64,000 bases of DNA from Candidatus Arcticimaribacter forsetii (lineage in GTDB: Bacteria; Bacteroidota; Bacteroidia; Flavobacteriales; Flavobacteriaceae), in the NCBI RefSeq assembly GCF_910589745.1, contig NZ_OU342399.1, positions 1,178,001-1,242,000 on the forward strand, read 5' to 3'. Under the pieces are notes generated by a model. That model saw only the letters and a program-made list of their open reading frames with translations. It did no database searches and had not been told where the DNA came from. A program made the position numbers and the translations under genes. This document shows positions 1-9,210 of the stretch, in pieces. Position 1 is the first letter of the stretch. Each line of letters starts with the position of its first letter.

Positions 1-366
1 ACCGAATTCAGAATTTAAAGTAATAACCCAATGATCTTCCTCAGGAACTGCATAGACTCTATATTTTCCAGCGGGTAGTGGACGACCTGCAAAACTGACT
101 TCCTTATTTGTTTCAAATGTTGTAGCGAAATTCGCTCCTAAACGCCAGTATTTTCCATAAGGAACCAATGCACCGTCTGCAGCTGTACCAAAAATTAGAC
201 GATCTTTTTTATACGGTCTGCTATAATCTACCGATAGTACCAGGTCATCTTTTTCGTAGGCAGCAGAATCAAATGGACTTTTGGGATTTATAAAAGTCCC
301 GTATACTAAATATCCTGCGATAACCAGAATAATTGCTAAAACACTAATAACTATTTTTTTTATCAT
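1..366 (-). CDS. DUF2911 domain protein, membrane-anchored (3' end beyond window)
   Basis: The first 122 codons are visible from the ATG at 366, and the gene runs off the left edge. Residues 1-25 form one hydrophobic segment after a MIKK start, so the product is probably exported or membrane-anchored. The stretch around LVPYGKYWRLGAN, then ATTFE and a PLPAGKY turn, is what I know from the DUF2911 family of Bacteroidetes, whose function is unknown. A TAnnTTTG promoter box lies 22 bases upstream. The family call is fairly secure; no function can be given. Confidence 0.85.
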   Translation of the reverse strand, partial: MIKKIVISVLAIILVIAGYLVYGTFINPKSPFDSAAYEKDDLVLSVDYSRPYKKDRLIFGTAADGALVPYGKYWRLGANFATTFETNKEVSFAGRPLPAGKYRVYAVPEEDHWVITLNSEFG

Positions 367-702
367 CTTTTTGTTTTTTGGTTATTTCAAATATATAAAT
401 TAAGATCAGAGGAGAAGTATGTTTAATTCTAAAATATTTATTTTACATAATATTAATTATAGATAAAATGAATTAGTCTTAAAACTTACATATCAGAATC
501 TTACATTTTAATAATGATTTCTTTGAATAAAATTTTTAAAATAATGTTCTCAAAATCATAACATAGAATCTATTACAGGAACATTAAAAAATAAAAACTA
601 AAATGAATGACAAATTAAGGTCAAGAAAAAAATAAAGAAAATATTGATGGTTCTCTTGAGTATTGGTTAATTTTAAAAAGAGTTGATTAATTCAAGTTAT
701 CT
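367..702. other. Divergent intergenic region, AT-rich
   Basis: These 336 bases separate two divergent genes. They hold a candidate promoter for the left gene (box at 388-395). The rest is very AT-rich, with no coding frame longer than about 10 codons and no convincing hairpin. I see no clear TAnnTTTG box for the right-hand gene. Confidence 0.6.
388..395 (-). promoter_or_regulatory. Candidate -7 promoter box for the DUF2911 gene
   Basis: The minus strand reads TATATTTG, a full match to the flavobacterial -7 consensus TAnnTTTG, 22 bases before the ATG at 366. No clear -33 TTG was found, so this is a motif match only. Confidence 0.4.
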
Positions 703-1674
703 ATGATCACAAAAAAAAACATGTATTCAAGAAGAGCCTTTGCTAAAATTTCTGCTCTTGGAGTTGCATCAACGCCATTACTGGGGCTTGCATCAGAAAT
801 CAAAACAGAATTATTTTCTGGTAATTCTAGCAATTTAGAGGTGTATTTGTTCTCCAAACATCTACAATTTTTGGATTATAACGCTATGTCTTCTGCAGCT
901 GCAGCGATGGGTTTTGATGGTTTAGATTTGACGGTACGAAGAAAAGGACATGTGCTCCCGGAACGTGTTTTAACAGATCTACCAAAAGCAACTGAAGCGA
1001 TGCTTAACCATGGACTTAAACCCAAAATGATGTCTACCAATGTTTGGGATGCTACTAATTCGACCCATAAAAGGGTTCTTGAAACAGCTGCTAGTCTCGG
1101 ATTTACGCACTACAGAACGGATTGGCTTAAATATCCCGAAGATAAATCCCTTGTTGTCTCACAATTGATTTATGCGAAACAAGCACAGGAATTAGAACAA
1201 TTAAATCAACAACTGGGTCTCATTGCTGGGTATCAAAATCATTCTGGCAAATATGTTGGAGCTCCTATTTGGGACTTACTCCCTATTTTAGAAGCAACAA
1301 AAGGGAGTCATATAGGTAGTCAATACGATATACGCCATGCGGTTGCAGAGGGCGGTAATAGTTGGGAACTCGGGCTTAGACGAATCCTACCCTTCATTAA
1401 CTCAATCTGTATCAAAGATTTTAAATGGGGAAAAGTTAACGGGAAATGGAAACCTATCAATGTTCCCATGGGAGAAGGAATGGTTGATTTTAAAAAATAT
1501 TTTTCTATACTTAAAAAACATAAAATTACTGTTCCAGTATCACTTCATGTGGAGCATGATTTAGGAGGAGCAGAAAAAGGCGCTAGTTCAATAAAAATAT
1601 CAGAACATGAGGTGTTTACTCGTATTAAGAATGATTTAGATTACTTGAAAACGGCATGGGAAAGCTCTGAATAA
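703..1674 (+). CDS. Tat-exported sugar phosphate isomerase/epimerase-like TIM-barrel protein
   Basis: A 323-residue protein. The N-terminus carries a twin-arginine motif (SRRAFAKIS, residues 9-17) followed by a hydrophobic stretch with an alanine-rich end, so export by the Tat route is likely. The body resembles the xylose-isomerase-like AP endonuclease 2 fold: GFDGLDLTVR near residue 70, a HSGKY loop, a QYDIRHA strand, and a late KDFKWGK/HVEHD segment that would supply metal ligands. Such proteins in Bacteroidetes are usually annotated as sugar phosphate isomerase/epimerase without a known substrate. Start could be Met7 (721), which would still keep the Tat motif. It meets the next gene tail-to-tail with 4 bases between. 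Confidence 0.8.
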   Translation: MITKKNMYSRRAFAKISALGVASTPLLGLASEIKTELFSGNSSNLEVYLFSKHLQFLDYNAMSSAAAAMGFDGLDLTVRRKGHVLPERVLTDLPKATEAMLNHGLKPKMMSTNVWDATNSTHKRVLETAASLGFTHYRTDWLKYPEDKSLVVSQLIYAKQAQELEQLNQQLGLIAGYQNHSGKYVGAPIWDLLPILEATKGSHIGSQYDIRHAVAEGGNSWELGLRRILPFINSICIKDFKWGKVNGKWKPINVPMGEGMVDFKKYFSILKKHKITVPVSLHVEHDLGGAEKGASSIKISEHEVFTRIKNDLDYLKTAWESSE

Positions 1675-1678
1675 AAAC

Positions 1679-2122
1679 CTACCTACATTGTTTAGTTGCC
1701 GTATCTGACAATTCGGTTATAAGCCATGTGGTTCCGTCCCAAAACAGCTGAAGTGCATTGAATCCACAATGACTTAATTCACCATCTAGATAAAAGCTAA
1801 AAGGGACCCAAATTTGAGCTAAATTTTGATGCTGACTCACAATTGGAACCCCCAACTCCTCTTTCCAAACTGGAGTCTCAGGTCTTGAACTTACTACTTT
1901 AATAAAATTAGTCATCGACATTTCCTGTCTTTTAGGAATACCATCTTTGGAATTTCCTGTTCTGAAAAGTTTTGCATCCAATGACAGTACACTTTTAATC
2001 TTAAGGCTATCTCGATTATGAAATCCTTCAAAAAATATATTCAATGATTTGATAGGATCAGTTTGCTGTGCATAGCATAAACTACCAAAAAGAGATATTA
2101 GTATTAAGAGTGTGTGTTTCAT
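1679..2122 (-). CDS. Secreted NTF2-like / SnoaL-like protein
   Basis: A 147-residue product from the ATG at 2122, which begins a clear signal peptide (MKHTLLILISLFGSLCYAQ). An upstream ATG at 2155 would put 11 unrelated residues before that signal, so I prefer the shorter form. After the signal, FFEGFHNRDSLKIKSVLS, a central basic segment, VPFSFYLDGELSHCG and the LFWDGTTWLITELSDT end look like the NTF2/lumazine-binding cone fold common in Bacteroidetes secreted proteins. No catalytic role can be inferred. Confidence 0.75.
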   Translation of the reverse strand: MKHTLLILISLFGSLCYAQQTDPIKSLNIFFEGFHNRDSLKIKSVLSLDAKLFRTGNSKDGIPKRQEMSMTNFIKVVSSRPETPVWKEELGVPIVSQHQNLAQIWVPFSFYLDGELSHCGFNALQLFWDGTTWLITELSDTATKQCR

Positions 2123-2216
2123 TTGATAAATTGATGTTAACAAAGCTGTGGACAATCTACTTAAAACATCGATTTATTCAAACCTTTTTAAGATTAACTT
2201 TATAAAAACTATAGTT

Positions 2217-2639
2217 ATGAACGATAGACCCAACGACCTGCTAAGAATACGCCCTGAGATAAAAAAAACGAAACAATTTGATTCTATGAGTTCAGAAGAG
2301 CGTTTTCAAAATGGAACCCTCCGCCCTATTCTTAAACTACAAAACCCTCTTTTGGTTGCTTTTTTTCAAAGTTATATTGAAGAAAGAAAAGGGGTTTTCT
2401 ATGATTTAGGTATTCCTAAAAAACTTGATTATATAGAAAGTGCATTAACCAAAGATCAAAAATTACGTAATTCTGTAAAGGGCATAATCGTAGGACAATT
2501 TACCGTTAAAGAATACATAGAATATAACACCAATGCTTCTGCTTTCAACAAACGCATCATGAGTATGCTTATTGAACGATTAAAGGATCAAGTACAATTG
2601 TTTGAAAAAGAATTCCTAGTAGCTGCTGTTGCAGTTTAG
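2217..2639 (+). CDS. Conserved hypothetical protein, cytoplasmic
   Basis: A 140-residue protein beginning MNDRPNDLLRIRPEI at the ATG at 2217. A longer reading from 2148 would start inside the divergent leader and adds residues without coding character. It has no signal peptide and no membrane segment, and is mainly helical by eye. I recall similar proteins in Flavobacteriia, sometimes loosely labelled glyoxalase, but I see no glyoxalase metal-ligand pattern. Its stop overlaps the stop of the convergent DUF6428 gene by 4 bases. Function unknown. Confidence 0.75.
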   Translation: MNDRPNDLLRIRPEIKKTKQFDSMSSEERFQNGTLRPILKLQNPLLVAFFQSYIEERKGVFYDLGIPKKLDYIESALTKDQKLRNSVKGIIVGQFTVKEYIEYNTNASAFNKRIMSMLIERLKDQVQLFEKEFLVAAVAV

Positions 2640-3082
2640 CAACAACCCGAACCCGGTGCACAGCTGTTTACTGTTTCTACTTTAGCTTCGGGGATACCAC
2701 AGGCATCCTCAGCTAAACAAGCAGTTTGTTTTCTAGTTAACAGATAATTTTGTCCTTTAATGTCTAAACCAAATTTTTGAATTGTGTCTCCTTGATACTC
2801 AACTTCAATCTCCAAGTCTTTCAGATTGAATGCTTTTTCTGAAAGTAAAAGGATGTCTAAAAATTTTTGTGGATGCAATCGATGGTCGTAATCATCTGCT
2901 TCCCATAATTGGAGGCTAACAACTTCTTCTTTTCTTATAACACCACCACAATCAATAAAATGCTTGGTAACCCTCCCTACTTCAGTAACATGGAAATGAT
3001 TGGGTACCAAATCACCAGAAGGCAATTCAAATGATAGAGAAGTTTGTTTTTGTAATTGAAATTTTAATTCGTTTAAAGTCAT
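2636..3082 (-). CDS. DUF6428 family protein with Cys-rich tail
   Basis: A 148-residue protein. The conserved parts are the N-terminal helix, the FHVTEVGRVTKHFIDCGG strand with a histidine and a cysteine, the LQLWEADDYDHRLHP segment, and a tail ending CAPGSGCC. This arrangement matches DUF6428, often found near arsenic-resistance genes in Bacteroidetes. No other arsenic gene is adjacent here; an ArsC-family protein lies far away at 49783. The His and Cys pattern suggests metal or metalloid binding, which is inference. It follows the DUF2461 gene by 4 bases on the same strand and is probably cotranscribed. Confidence 0.8.
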   Translation of the reverse strand: MTLNELKFQLQKQTSLSFELPSGDLVPNHFHVTEVGRVTKHFIDCGGVIRKEEVVSLQLWEADDYDHRLHPQKFLDILLLSEKAFNLKDLEIEVEYQGDTIQKFGLDIKGQNYLLTRKQTACLAEDACGIPEAKVETVNSCAPGSGCC

Positions 3083-3086
3083 GCTA

Positions 3087-3764
3087 TTATTTTTCTAGGA
3101 GTGAGACTCCGTTTAAGTCTGTAGTTAAAACACTGCTCATATAATCTAAAAAAGGACGAACCGTAATAAAATCCTGAGCAACTTGATCTATGAAATTTGA
3201 AGCCAATATTTCAGTGTCAGTATATTTCTTTTTGAAAAGAAACATTTTTTTACGGATTAAATCAATATTAGGATCTTCTTTTGAAAAACCTTTAGGAGCA
3301 GTTTTCAATTCTTCTCCCTCCAATAACCCCCAAACATTTTTAAATTTAGGTACTTCCATCAGTTCTCTAAATTCAGATGAATCTAATTCCAATTCTTTTC
3401 TAATTCTTAAAAGATCTTCTTTGTTTGGATTCCAAAAACCAACAGCTATAAAATTATCATTGGGTTTAAGGTGAACGTAGTAACCTCCCCTATACTCAGG
3501 CTTCTGGCGATGAAATGAAAGTCCAAAATGGGTTTTGTAAGGCGTTTTATTTTTAGAAAAACGAACGTCTCTATAGACCCTAAACAGTTTAAATTCATCA
3601 ACCTTTTCTGATGATTCTAATACATTCTTAAGGTTTTCTCCAAATACTTTTACTTGAGATTCTATATTTTTAAATTGTGGCTTATTGTCATTAAACCACT
3701 CTCGGTTATTATTATTTTCAAGTTTTTTGAAGAAGGAAAAAAGTTCTTTTGGTAATGAAGACAT
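3087..3764 (-). CDS. DUF2461 domain-containing protein (TIGR02453 type)
   Basis: A 225-residue protein starting MSSLPKELFSFFKKLENNN. The diagnostic features are NNREWFNDNKPQF near residue 20, FRVYRDVRFSKNKTPYKTHFG around residues 62-82, and YVHLKPNDNFIAVGFW. These are the conserved blocks of DUF2461, a widespread soluble family of unknown function. It lies 60 bases after hisIE on the same strand, so it could be read through from the his operon. A weaker box (TATTTTTA) just upstream may give it its own promoter. Confidence 0.88.
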   Translation of the reverse strand: MSSLPKELFSFFKKLENNNNREWFNDNKPQFKNIESQVKVFGENLKNVLESSEKVDEFKLFRVYRDVRFSKNKTPYKTHFGLSFHRQKPEYRGGYYVHLKPNDNFIAVGFWNPNKEDLLRIRKELELDSSEFRELMEVPKFKNVWGLLEGEELKTAPKGFSKEDPNIDLIRKKMFLFKKKYTDTEILASNFIDQVAQDFITVRPFLDYMSSVLTTDLNGVSLLEK

Positions 3765-3824
3765 CTTTAGTTTTTATTATTGTAAAAATACGAAATTAAG
3801 ATTTCATAAAAACAAAGGTAAGTA

Positions 3825-4421
3825 CTACTTCTTTCTTTGTTCCAAAGCAGCAACAATATCGTCTAATTTGAATCCTTTTGCTTGCAATAAAATTAGATAG
3901 TGAAACAACAAATCTGCACTTTCATATAGAAATAATTCATCATTAGAGTCTAAGGCTTCAATTACAGTTTCAACAGCCTCCTCACCCACTTTTTGAGCTA
4001 TTTTATTGATTCCTTTATCAAATAATGAAGCTACATAACTGGAGTCTTTATCAGCGCTTTTACGCTCAGTAATGGTTTGTTCTAACTCAGATAGAAAACC
4101 ATAGCTGGTTGTATTTTTATCATTCCAACAGGTGTCAGAACCTGTATGGCAGGTAGGACCCACCGGATTTACCTGAAACAATAAAGTATCTTGATCACAA
4201 TCAAGCGAATAGCTCACCAATTTGAGGAAATTACCACTTTCTTCACCCTTCGTCCATAAGCGATTTTTAGTACGACTATAAAAAGTTACTTTCCCTGTAG
4301 TTTGAGTTTTTTCAAATGCTTCTTCGTTCATATAACCCAACATTAAAACAGTTTTTGTTTTTGCATCTTGAATTATTGCAGGAACTAGTCCGTCTGAATT
4401 CTTATTAAAATCTATTTTCAT
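3825..4421 (-). CDS. hisIE: Bifunctional phosphoribosyl-AMP cyclohydrolase / phosphoribosyl-ATP pyrophosphatase
   Basis: A 198-residue fusion that carries out steps 2 and 3 of histidine synthesis. The N-terminal HisI part has VLMLGYMNEEAFEKT, VTFYSRTKNRLWTKGEESGN and CDQDTLLFQVNPVGPTCHTGSDTCW, which contain the zinc and magnesium ligands. The HisE part (from about residue 110) has KIAQKVGEEAVETVIEAL and the ESADLLFHYLILL helix. It is the last his gene, 8 bases downstream of hisF. Confidence 0.97.
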   Translation of the reverse strand: MKIDFNKNSDGLVPAIIQDAKTKTVLMLGYMNEEAFEKTQTTGKVTFYSRTKNRLWTKGEESGNFLKLVSYSLDCDQDTLLFQVNPVGPTCHTGSDTCWNDKNTTSYGFLSELEQTITERKSADKDSSYVASLFDKGINKIAQKVGEEAVETVIEALDSNDELFLYESADLLFHYLILLQAKGFKLDDIVAALEQRKK

Positions 4422-4429
4422 AAGCTTAT

Positions 4430-5185
4430 TTATAATCTTACAGCAATGTGCTGCTTCTTGAGTTCTTTTTTTAGTTCTGGTACTGCTACTTCTCCAAAAT
4501 GAAAAATACTAGCTGCGAGTGCTGCATCAGCTTTTCCGTTATTAAAAGTATCTATAAAATGTTTAGTATTCCCGGCGCCACCAGAAGCTATAAGTGGAAT
4601 ATTTACTTCTTTCGATATTCGAGCAAGGGCCTCATTTGCAAATCCATCTTTAGTGCCATCGTTGTCCATTGAAGTAAATAAAATTTCCCCAGCTCCTCTT
4701 TGCTCCACTTCTATTGCCCAATCAAAAAGATCAATTTCCGTTGGGACTTTCCCACCCACTAAATGAACTTTCCAATGGCCATTTACTTGTTTTGCATCTA
4801 TAGCCACCACGATACACTGGCTTCCAAATTTAGAGGATAATTCGTTGATTAAATCTGGACGCTTAACGGCTGCTGAATTTATAGACACTTTGTCTGCTCC
4901 ATTTTTTAATAATACTTCTACATCTTCAATGGAACTGATTCCCCCTCCTACTGTAAAAGGTATATCAATAGCCTGTGCTACTTTTTGAACTAAATCGGCT
5001 AATGTTTTTCTTTTCTGTTCAGTGGCAGAAATATCTAAAAAAACAAGTTCATCAGCATTTTGATCCGCGTATTTTTTTGCTAATTCAACTGGATCTCCAG
5101 CGTCTATAAGGTTAACAAAATTAACACCTTTGACTGTTCTACCGTCTTTTACATCTAAACACGGAATGATACGTTTGGTTAACAT
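4430..5185 (-). CDS. hisF: Imidazole glycerol phosphate synthase cyclase subunit
   Basis: A 251-residue TIM barrel that takes ammonia from HisH and converts PRFAR to imidazole glycerol phosphate and AICAR. The start [23 protein letters not shown] holds the catalytic Asp11. [28 protein letters not shown] and [12 protein letters not shown] are the two phosphate-binding half-barrel motifs, and the second catalytic Asp lies in [12 protein letters not shown]. The start codon follows the DinB-like gene's stop with a 1-base gap. Confidence 0.97.
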   Translation of the reverse strand: MLTKRIIPCLDVKDGRTVKGVNFVNLIDAGDPVELAKKYADQNADELVFLDISATEQKRKTLADLVQKVAQAIDIPFTVGGGISSIEDVEVLLKNGADKVSINSAAVKRPDLINELSSKFGSQCIVVAIDAKQVNGHWKVHLVGGKVPTEIDLFDWAIEVEQRGAGEILFTSMDNDGTKDGFANEALARISKEVNIPLIASGGAGNTKHFIDTFNNGKADAALAASIFHFGEVAVPELKKELKKQHIAVRL

Positions 5186-5186
5186 C

Positions 5187-5696
5187 CTAGTTGTTTTTTA
5201 TTGTTAAATCTTGACCAGAATAAAAACCAAGATCTTCGTTTGTTAATACTTTTATCCAAAATGCTATTTGACCTGTATGATATGAAAAATGTTCCACAGC
5301 ATGTAAGGTAACTCCTATTCCGGAAAGTTCGAACCCTTGAACCGTTCGAATTCGTTCAAAATCCTCAGAAGTAGTTTCATTAATAACAGCCTGAGATTTT
5401 GAAACAGTATTGGAAAGCATTGATAACAGTTCTTTTTTATTTGATGTTCCAGTAGCTGAAAACTCAAGTTCTCGTTCTCTTTGATCTACGGTGTTTCCCA
5501 GAGAACTAATGATATATTGAGTCATGTTTCCACAGGAATGTAACAACTGATTCCCTAAGGCCATGCCGTTCTCTGTAGGTCGTTTCCAAAGAAATTCGTC
5601 AGTTACTTTTGAAAAAGCAATATTTATCATTCGGAGACTCTCAGAGAGTCTGTAGATTGCGTTTCGTTTGAATTCATTTAAAATTATTTCATTCAT
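5187..5696 (-). CDS. DinB-like four-helix protein inside the his operon
   Basis: A 169-residue protein of the DinB/YfiT-like fold. The expected metal-binding histidines are present: LLHSCGN around residue 53 and the pair in [14 protein letters not shown] near residues 130-143. The family includes thiol-dependent transferases (mycothiol or bacillithiol dependent) and many members with no known job. Its ATG overlaps the hisA stop by 4 bases and hisF starts 1 base after its stop, so it is translationally woven into the his operon. No histidine-pathway reaction is known for this family, so its role here is open. Confidence 0.85.
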   Translation of the reverse strand: MNEIILNEFKRNAIYRLSESLRMINIAFSKVTDEFLWKRPTENGMALGNQLLHSCGNMTQYIISSLGNTVDQRERELEFSATGTSNKKELLSMLSNTVSKSQAVINETTSEDFERIRTVQGFELSGIGVTLHAVEHFSYHTGQIAFWIKVLTNEDLGFYSGQDLTIKNN

Positions 5697-6418
5697 GACT
5701 GCAAGATAAATTTTTCAAGCTCTTTCAATGAAATTCTATTTTCATAGATGGCTTTCCCTATTATAGTTCCTTCACATCCTAATTGTTTTAATTTAGGCAG
5801 TTCATCAAATTCAGAAATACCACCAGATGCTATTAATTTGATACCCGGTTGTTGTTCTAATAAATTTTGATAAACCTCAAAAGAAGGACCTGCTAACATA
5901 CCATCTTTACTTATGTCTGTACAAATAACATAGGCAATTCCTTTTTTTTGGTAGTCGTTTACAAAATCAACCAAACGATGCTCTGAAGTTTCAAGCCATC
6001 CGTTAGTGGCAATTCGATCACCTTGAACATCTGCTCCTAAAATAATTTTATCTTGCCCATAGGCTGAAATCCAACGTTCAAATAATTCAGGTTCCTTAAC
6101 CGCGATACTACCTCCGGTAATTTGATTTGCACCACAGTCAAAAGCGATTTTCAAATCTTCATCAGACTTTAACCCACCTCCAAAATCAATTTTAAGACTC
6201 GTTTTAGAGGCTATTTCCTCTAAAACCTTATGATTTACTATGTGTTTAGACTTAGCTCCGTCAAGATCAACTAAATGTAAATACTCGATTCCATGAGCTT
6301 CAAATTCTTTAGCAACCTCAATTGGATGTTCATTATAGGTTTTTTGGGTAGCGTAATCTCCTTTTGATAGTCGAACACACTTTCCATCTATTAAATCTAT
6401 TGCGGGTATAATTCTCAT
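5693..6418 (-). CDS. hisA: ProFAR isomerase (5-ProFAR to PRFAR)
   Basis: A 241-residue TIM barrel performing the Amadori rearrangement of ProFAR. The start [22 protein letters not shown] supplies the N-terminal catalytic Asp8. [28 protein letters not shown] and [15 protein letters not shown] are the duplicated phosphate sites, and [14 protein letters not shown] carries the second catalytic Asp. It is distinguished from HisF by the IPAID start and the TDISKDG motif. The hisH stop lies 1 base upstream. Confidence 0.97.
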   Translation of the reverse strand: MRIIPAIDLIDGKCVRLSKGDYATQKTYNEHPIEVAKEFEAHGIEYLHLVDLDGAKSKHIVNHKVLEEIASKTSLKIDFGGGLKSDEDLKIAFDCGANQITGGSIAVKEPELFERWISAYGQDKIILGADVQGDRIATNGWLETSEHRLVDFVNDYQKKGIAYVICTDISKDGMLAGPSFEVYQNLLEQQPGIKLIASGGISEFDELPKLKQLGCEGTIIGKAIYENRISLKELEKFILQS

Positions 6419-6419
6419 A

Positions 6420-7001
6420 TTAAAGTTCTAAAAAATTAGTTAGAATTTTACTTCCTGCTTTACTACTCTTCTCAGGATGAAATTGTACTCCATAGAAATT
6501 ATCTTTTTGTAAAGCAGAACTATAAGCAATTCCGTAATTAGTTTGAGCGATTGTATGTTTACATAAAGCCGCATAGAAACTATGAACAGAATACATATAG
6601 ATTCCTGAATCAAGGTTATTAAATAAAGGAGAATTCAACTCTTCTAAAGTATTCCAACCCATTTGGGGAACTTTTAAATCCGAATTGAAACGTTTTACTG
6701 AAACGTCAAAAATATTCAATCCCTGAGTAGATCCCTCTTCAGTTTTAGAACACATGAGTTGCATTCCAAGACAAATCCCTAGGACCGGATTTTTAAGATT
6801 CGGAATAATAATATCCAAACCAGATTCTTTTAATTTCTGCATGGCACTACTCGCCTCACCAACTCCTGGAAATATAACTTTATCTGCTTGCTTTATTTCT
6901 TCTGGATTGGAGCTTAAAACACCTTCAACACCCAAACGTTCTAGAGCAAACTGAAGACTTTTAATGTTTCCAGCACCATAATCTATAAGAACTACTTTCA
7001 T
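6420..7001 (-). CDS. hisH: Imidazole glycerol phosphate synthase glutaminase subunit
   Basis: A 193-residue class I glutamine amidotransferase that supplies ammonia to His[18 protein letters not shown] is the usual start, [18 protein letters not shown] near residue 72 holds the nucleophilic cysteine, and [14 protein letters not shown] near the C-terminus holds the His and Glu of the catalytic triad. It sits 15 bases after hisB, the widest internal gap in the operon. Confidence 0.97.
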   Translation of the reverse strand: MKVVLIDYGAGNIKSLQFALERLGVEGVLSSNPEEIKQADKVIFPGVGEASSAMQKLKESGLDIIIPNLKNPVLGICLGMQLMCSKTEEGSTQGLNIFDVSVKRFNSDLKVPQMGWNTLEELNSPLFNNLDSGIYMYSVHSFYAALCKHTIAQTNYGIAYSSALQKDNFYGVQFHPEKSSKAGSKILTNFLEL

Positions 7002-7016
7002 TTTTTTTATTTAATC

Positions 7017-8147
7017 TTAGAGACTTCCTTTTGTACTGGGTAAAATCATTTTATTAGGATCTCGCTTCACAGCTACTTTAATGGCCTTGGCAAATACTTT
7101 AAAAATGGACTCTATCTTGTGGTGTTCATTTTCACCTTCAGCTTTTATATTTAAATTGGCTTTAGCACCGTCTGTGAATGATTTGAAAAAGTGAAAAAAC
7201 ATTTCTGTTGGCATCTTGCCAATCATTTCACGCTTAAATTCAGCATCCCAAACCAGCCAGTTTCTTCCACCAAAATCAATTGATGCTTGAGCGAGACAAT
7301 CGTCCATTGGCAAACAAAATCCATAACGTTCTATTCCAAGTTTATTCCCTAAAGCCTCTGCAAAAGCTTCTCCTAGGACAATAGCTGTATCTTCAATCGT
7401 ATGGTGCTCATCTACCTCTAAATCCCCTTTTACCGTCAGATTTAAGTCCATGTTACCGTGTCGAGCAATTTGATCTAACATATGATCAAAAAAGGCAATC
7501 CCAGTATCGATTGTACTCTTCCCAGTTCCATCTAGATTGAGTTCTAATTTAATATCGGTTTCGTTGGTGGTTCTTTTCTGAATTACAATACGTTGCTCTA
7601 ATTTTAAAAACTCATAAATACGCTTCCATTCAGTTGTTTTAAGGGCAATTGTTGAACTAAAGTCTGTCCCTGATACTTCGTTAGATCCAAGTTCTTCATC
7701 GTTTGCGATGAATATTCCTTTTGCTTTTAAGTTGAAGGCGAGCTCTATATCGGTTATGCGATCTCCAATTACAAAAGAGTTTTTAAGATCATATATATCT
7801 TCATTTAAATAAGGAGTTAACATTCCTGTCCTAGGTTTGCGTGTAGGAGCATTGTCTTCTGGAAGACTTTTATCAATCAGAATCTCATCAAATTTTACTC
7901 CCTCATTCTCGAACGTTTTTAAAAGAAAATTGTGTGTAGGCCAGAAAGTATCTTCTGGAAAGGAACTAGTTCCAAGACCATCTTGGTTGGTTACCATAAC
8001 TAATTCGTAGTCTAACTCGGTTGCTATTTTTCTTAAATAAGTAAAAACTTCCGGGTAAAATTCTAATTTTTCAATAGCATCCAACTGATAATCTGCTGGT
8101 TCCAGGGCTAAAGTTCCATCACGGTCTATAAAGAGTACTTTTTTCAT
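7017..8147 (-). CDS. hisB: Bifunctional histidinol-phosphatase / imidazoleglycerol-phosphate dehydratase
   Basis: A 376-residue fusion. The N-terminal HAD phosphatase has the nucleophile motif [10 protein letters not shown] (residues 8-17), the [10 protein letters not shown] motif II and [15 protein letters not shown] motif IV. The C-terminal dehydratase (from about residue 185) has [29 protein letters not shown] and a HHKIESIFK block, which carry the manganese-binding histidines. The fused form is also seen in Enterobacteria and many Bacteroidetes. The downstream hisH and upstream hisC are close and codirectional. Confidence 0.97.
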   Translation of the reverse strand: MKKVLFIDRDGTLALEPADYQLDAIEKLEFYPEVFTYLRKIATELDYELVMVTNQDGLGTSSFPEDTFWPTHNFLLKTFENEGVKFDEILIDKSLPEDNAPTRKPRTGMLTPYLNEDIYDLKNSFVIGDRITDIELAFNLKAKGIFIANDEELGSNEVSGTDFSSTIALKTTEWKRIYEFLKLEQRIVIQKRTTNETDIKLELNLDGTGKSTIDTGIAFFDHMLDQIARHGNMDLNLTVKGDLEVDEHHTIEDTAIVLGEAFAEALGNKLGIERYGFCLPMDDCLAQASIDFGGRNWLVWDAEFKREMIGKMPTEMFFHFFKSFTDGAKANLNIKAEGENEHHKIESIFKVFAKAIKVAVKRDPNKMILPSTKGSL

Positions 8148-8157
8148 ACTAATATTT

Positions 8158-9210
8158 TTATTGATCCATTGCTTTTAAAGCGGTAATCAAAGCTGTATTT
8201 TCAATTTCTGTCCCTATTGTTATTCTGAGCGTATTCTCGCAAGAAATTTGTTTCGACGGGTTGCGAACTACAATTCCTTTTTGAATTAATTGATTGTATC
8301 GAAGCGAACTATCGTCTACACGGATTAAAATAAAATTTGCATCGGAAGGGAATATTTTTTTTACAAAACTTAAATCTTCCAAAGCTTTTATTAAGGTTTG
8401 TTTATACCCAATTAACAAACGTACTTCTTGAGCTACCTGACCCGCTTGATCTAAACGATCCATGACTGCCTGTTGAGAAAGAACATTAAGGTTGTAAGGA
8501 GCTTTTATTGTATTTAAAACATCTATTATTTCATCTTTAGCAAATGCCATTCCTACTCGTGCCCCTGCCAGACCCTGAGCTTTAGAAAAAGTTTGTAGCA
8601 CCACAATATTTTCATATTGATCAAGCCAATCAATAGCAGTTTCTCCGGGTGAAAACTCAGCATAGGCTTCGTCTATAATAACAAGACCAGGAAAATTTTT
8701 AGCGATGTGCTCTAAATCACTCAAAGGAAAGCGGTTTGCAGTCGGATTGTTTGGTGTAGGGATGAAAATCATTTTAGTCTTGTCGGACGCACGAGCAAGT
8801 ATTCTGTCAACATCCAGTTGAAATGCATCAATAAGCGGAACTTCTACTACATGAACACCGTTTAAATTTGCAGAAACTTGATACATTCCAAAAGTTGGGG
8901 GAACAATCATAATTTCTTCCTCTTTAGGTTCACAAAAGGCAACCATTAAAAGACTAATCAATTCGTCACTCCCATTGGCTAGAAATAAAGATGAACTCGA
9001 AACTCCTTTGATAGCTGCAAGACGATTCTTTAATTCTGTTTGAAAAGGATCCGGATAGCGATTTAATCCCGTTTCAAATGGATTTTCGTTTGCATCTAAC
9101 AAAATCATTTTACGATCAGAACCAACAAATTCTTGACGAGCTGACTTATAGGATTTCAAATCCTTTATTACAGGTCGTACTAGTTTGTTTATGTCAATCC
9201 TTCTATTCAT
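8158..9210 (-). CDS. hisC: Histidinol-phosphate aminotransferase
   Basis: A 350-residue PLP-dependent class I/II aminotransferase that converts imidazole acetol phosphate to histidinol phosphate. Visible landmarks are [18 protein letters not shown] near the N-terminus, [38 protein letters not shown], and [17 protein letters not shown], where the lysine forms the Schiff base. Its start overlaps the hisD end by 8 bases, so the two are translationally coupled. Confidence 0.97.
   Translation of the reverse strand: MNRRIDINKLVRPVIKDLKSYKSARQEFVGSDRKMILLDANENPFETGLNRYPDPFQTELKNRLAAIKGVSSSSLFLANGSDELISLLMVAFCEPKEEEIMIVPPTFGMYQVSANLNGVHVVEVPLIDAFQLDVDRILARASDKTKMIFIPTPNNPTANRFPLSDLEHIAKNFPGLVIIDEAYAEFSPGETAIDWLDQYENIVVLQTFSKAQGLAGARVGMAFAKDEIIDVLNTIKAPYNLNVLSQQAVMDRLDQAGQVAQEVRLLIGYKQTLIKALEDLSFVKKIFPSDANFILIRVDDSSLRYNQLIQKGIVVRNPSKQISCENTLRITIGTEIENTALITALKAMDQ

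Noticed and set aside
603-635. Ten-codon frame with ATG in the AT-rich gap upstream of the Tat protein gene
   Set aside because: Too short, no promoter, no other coding evidence; fits the AT-rich background.
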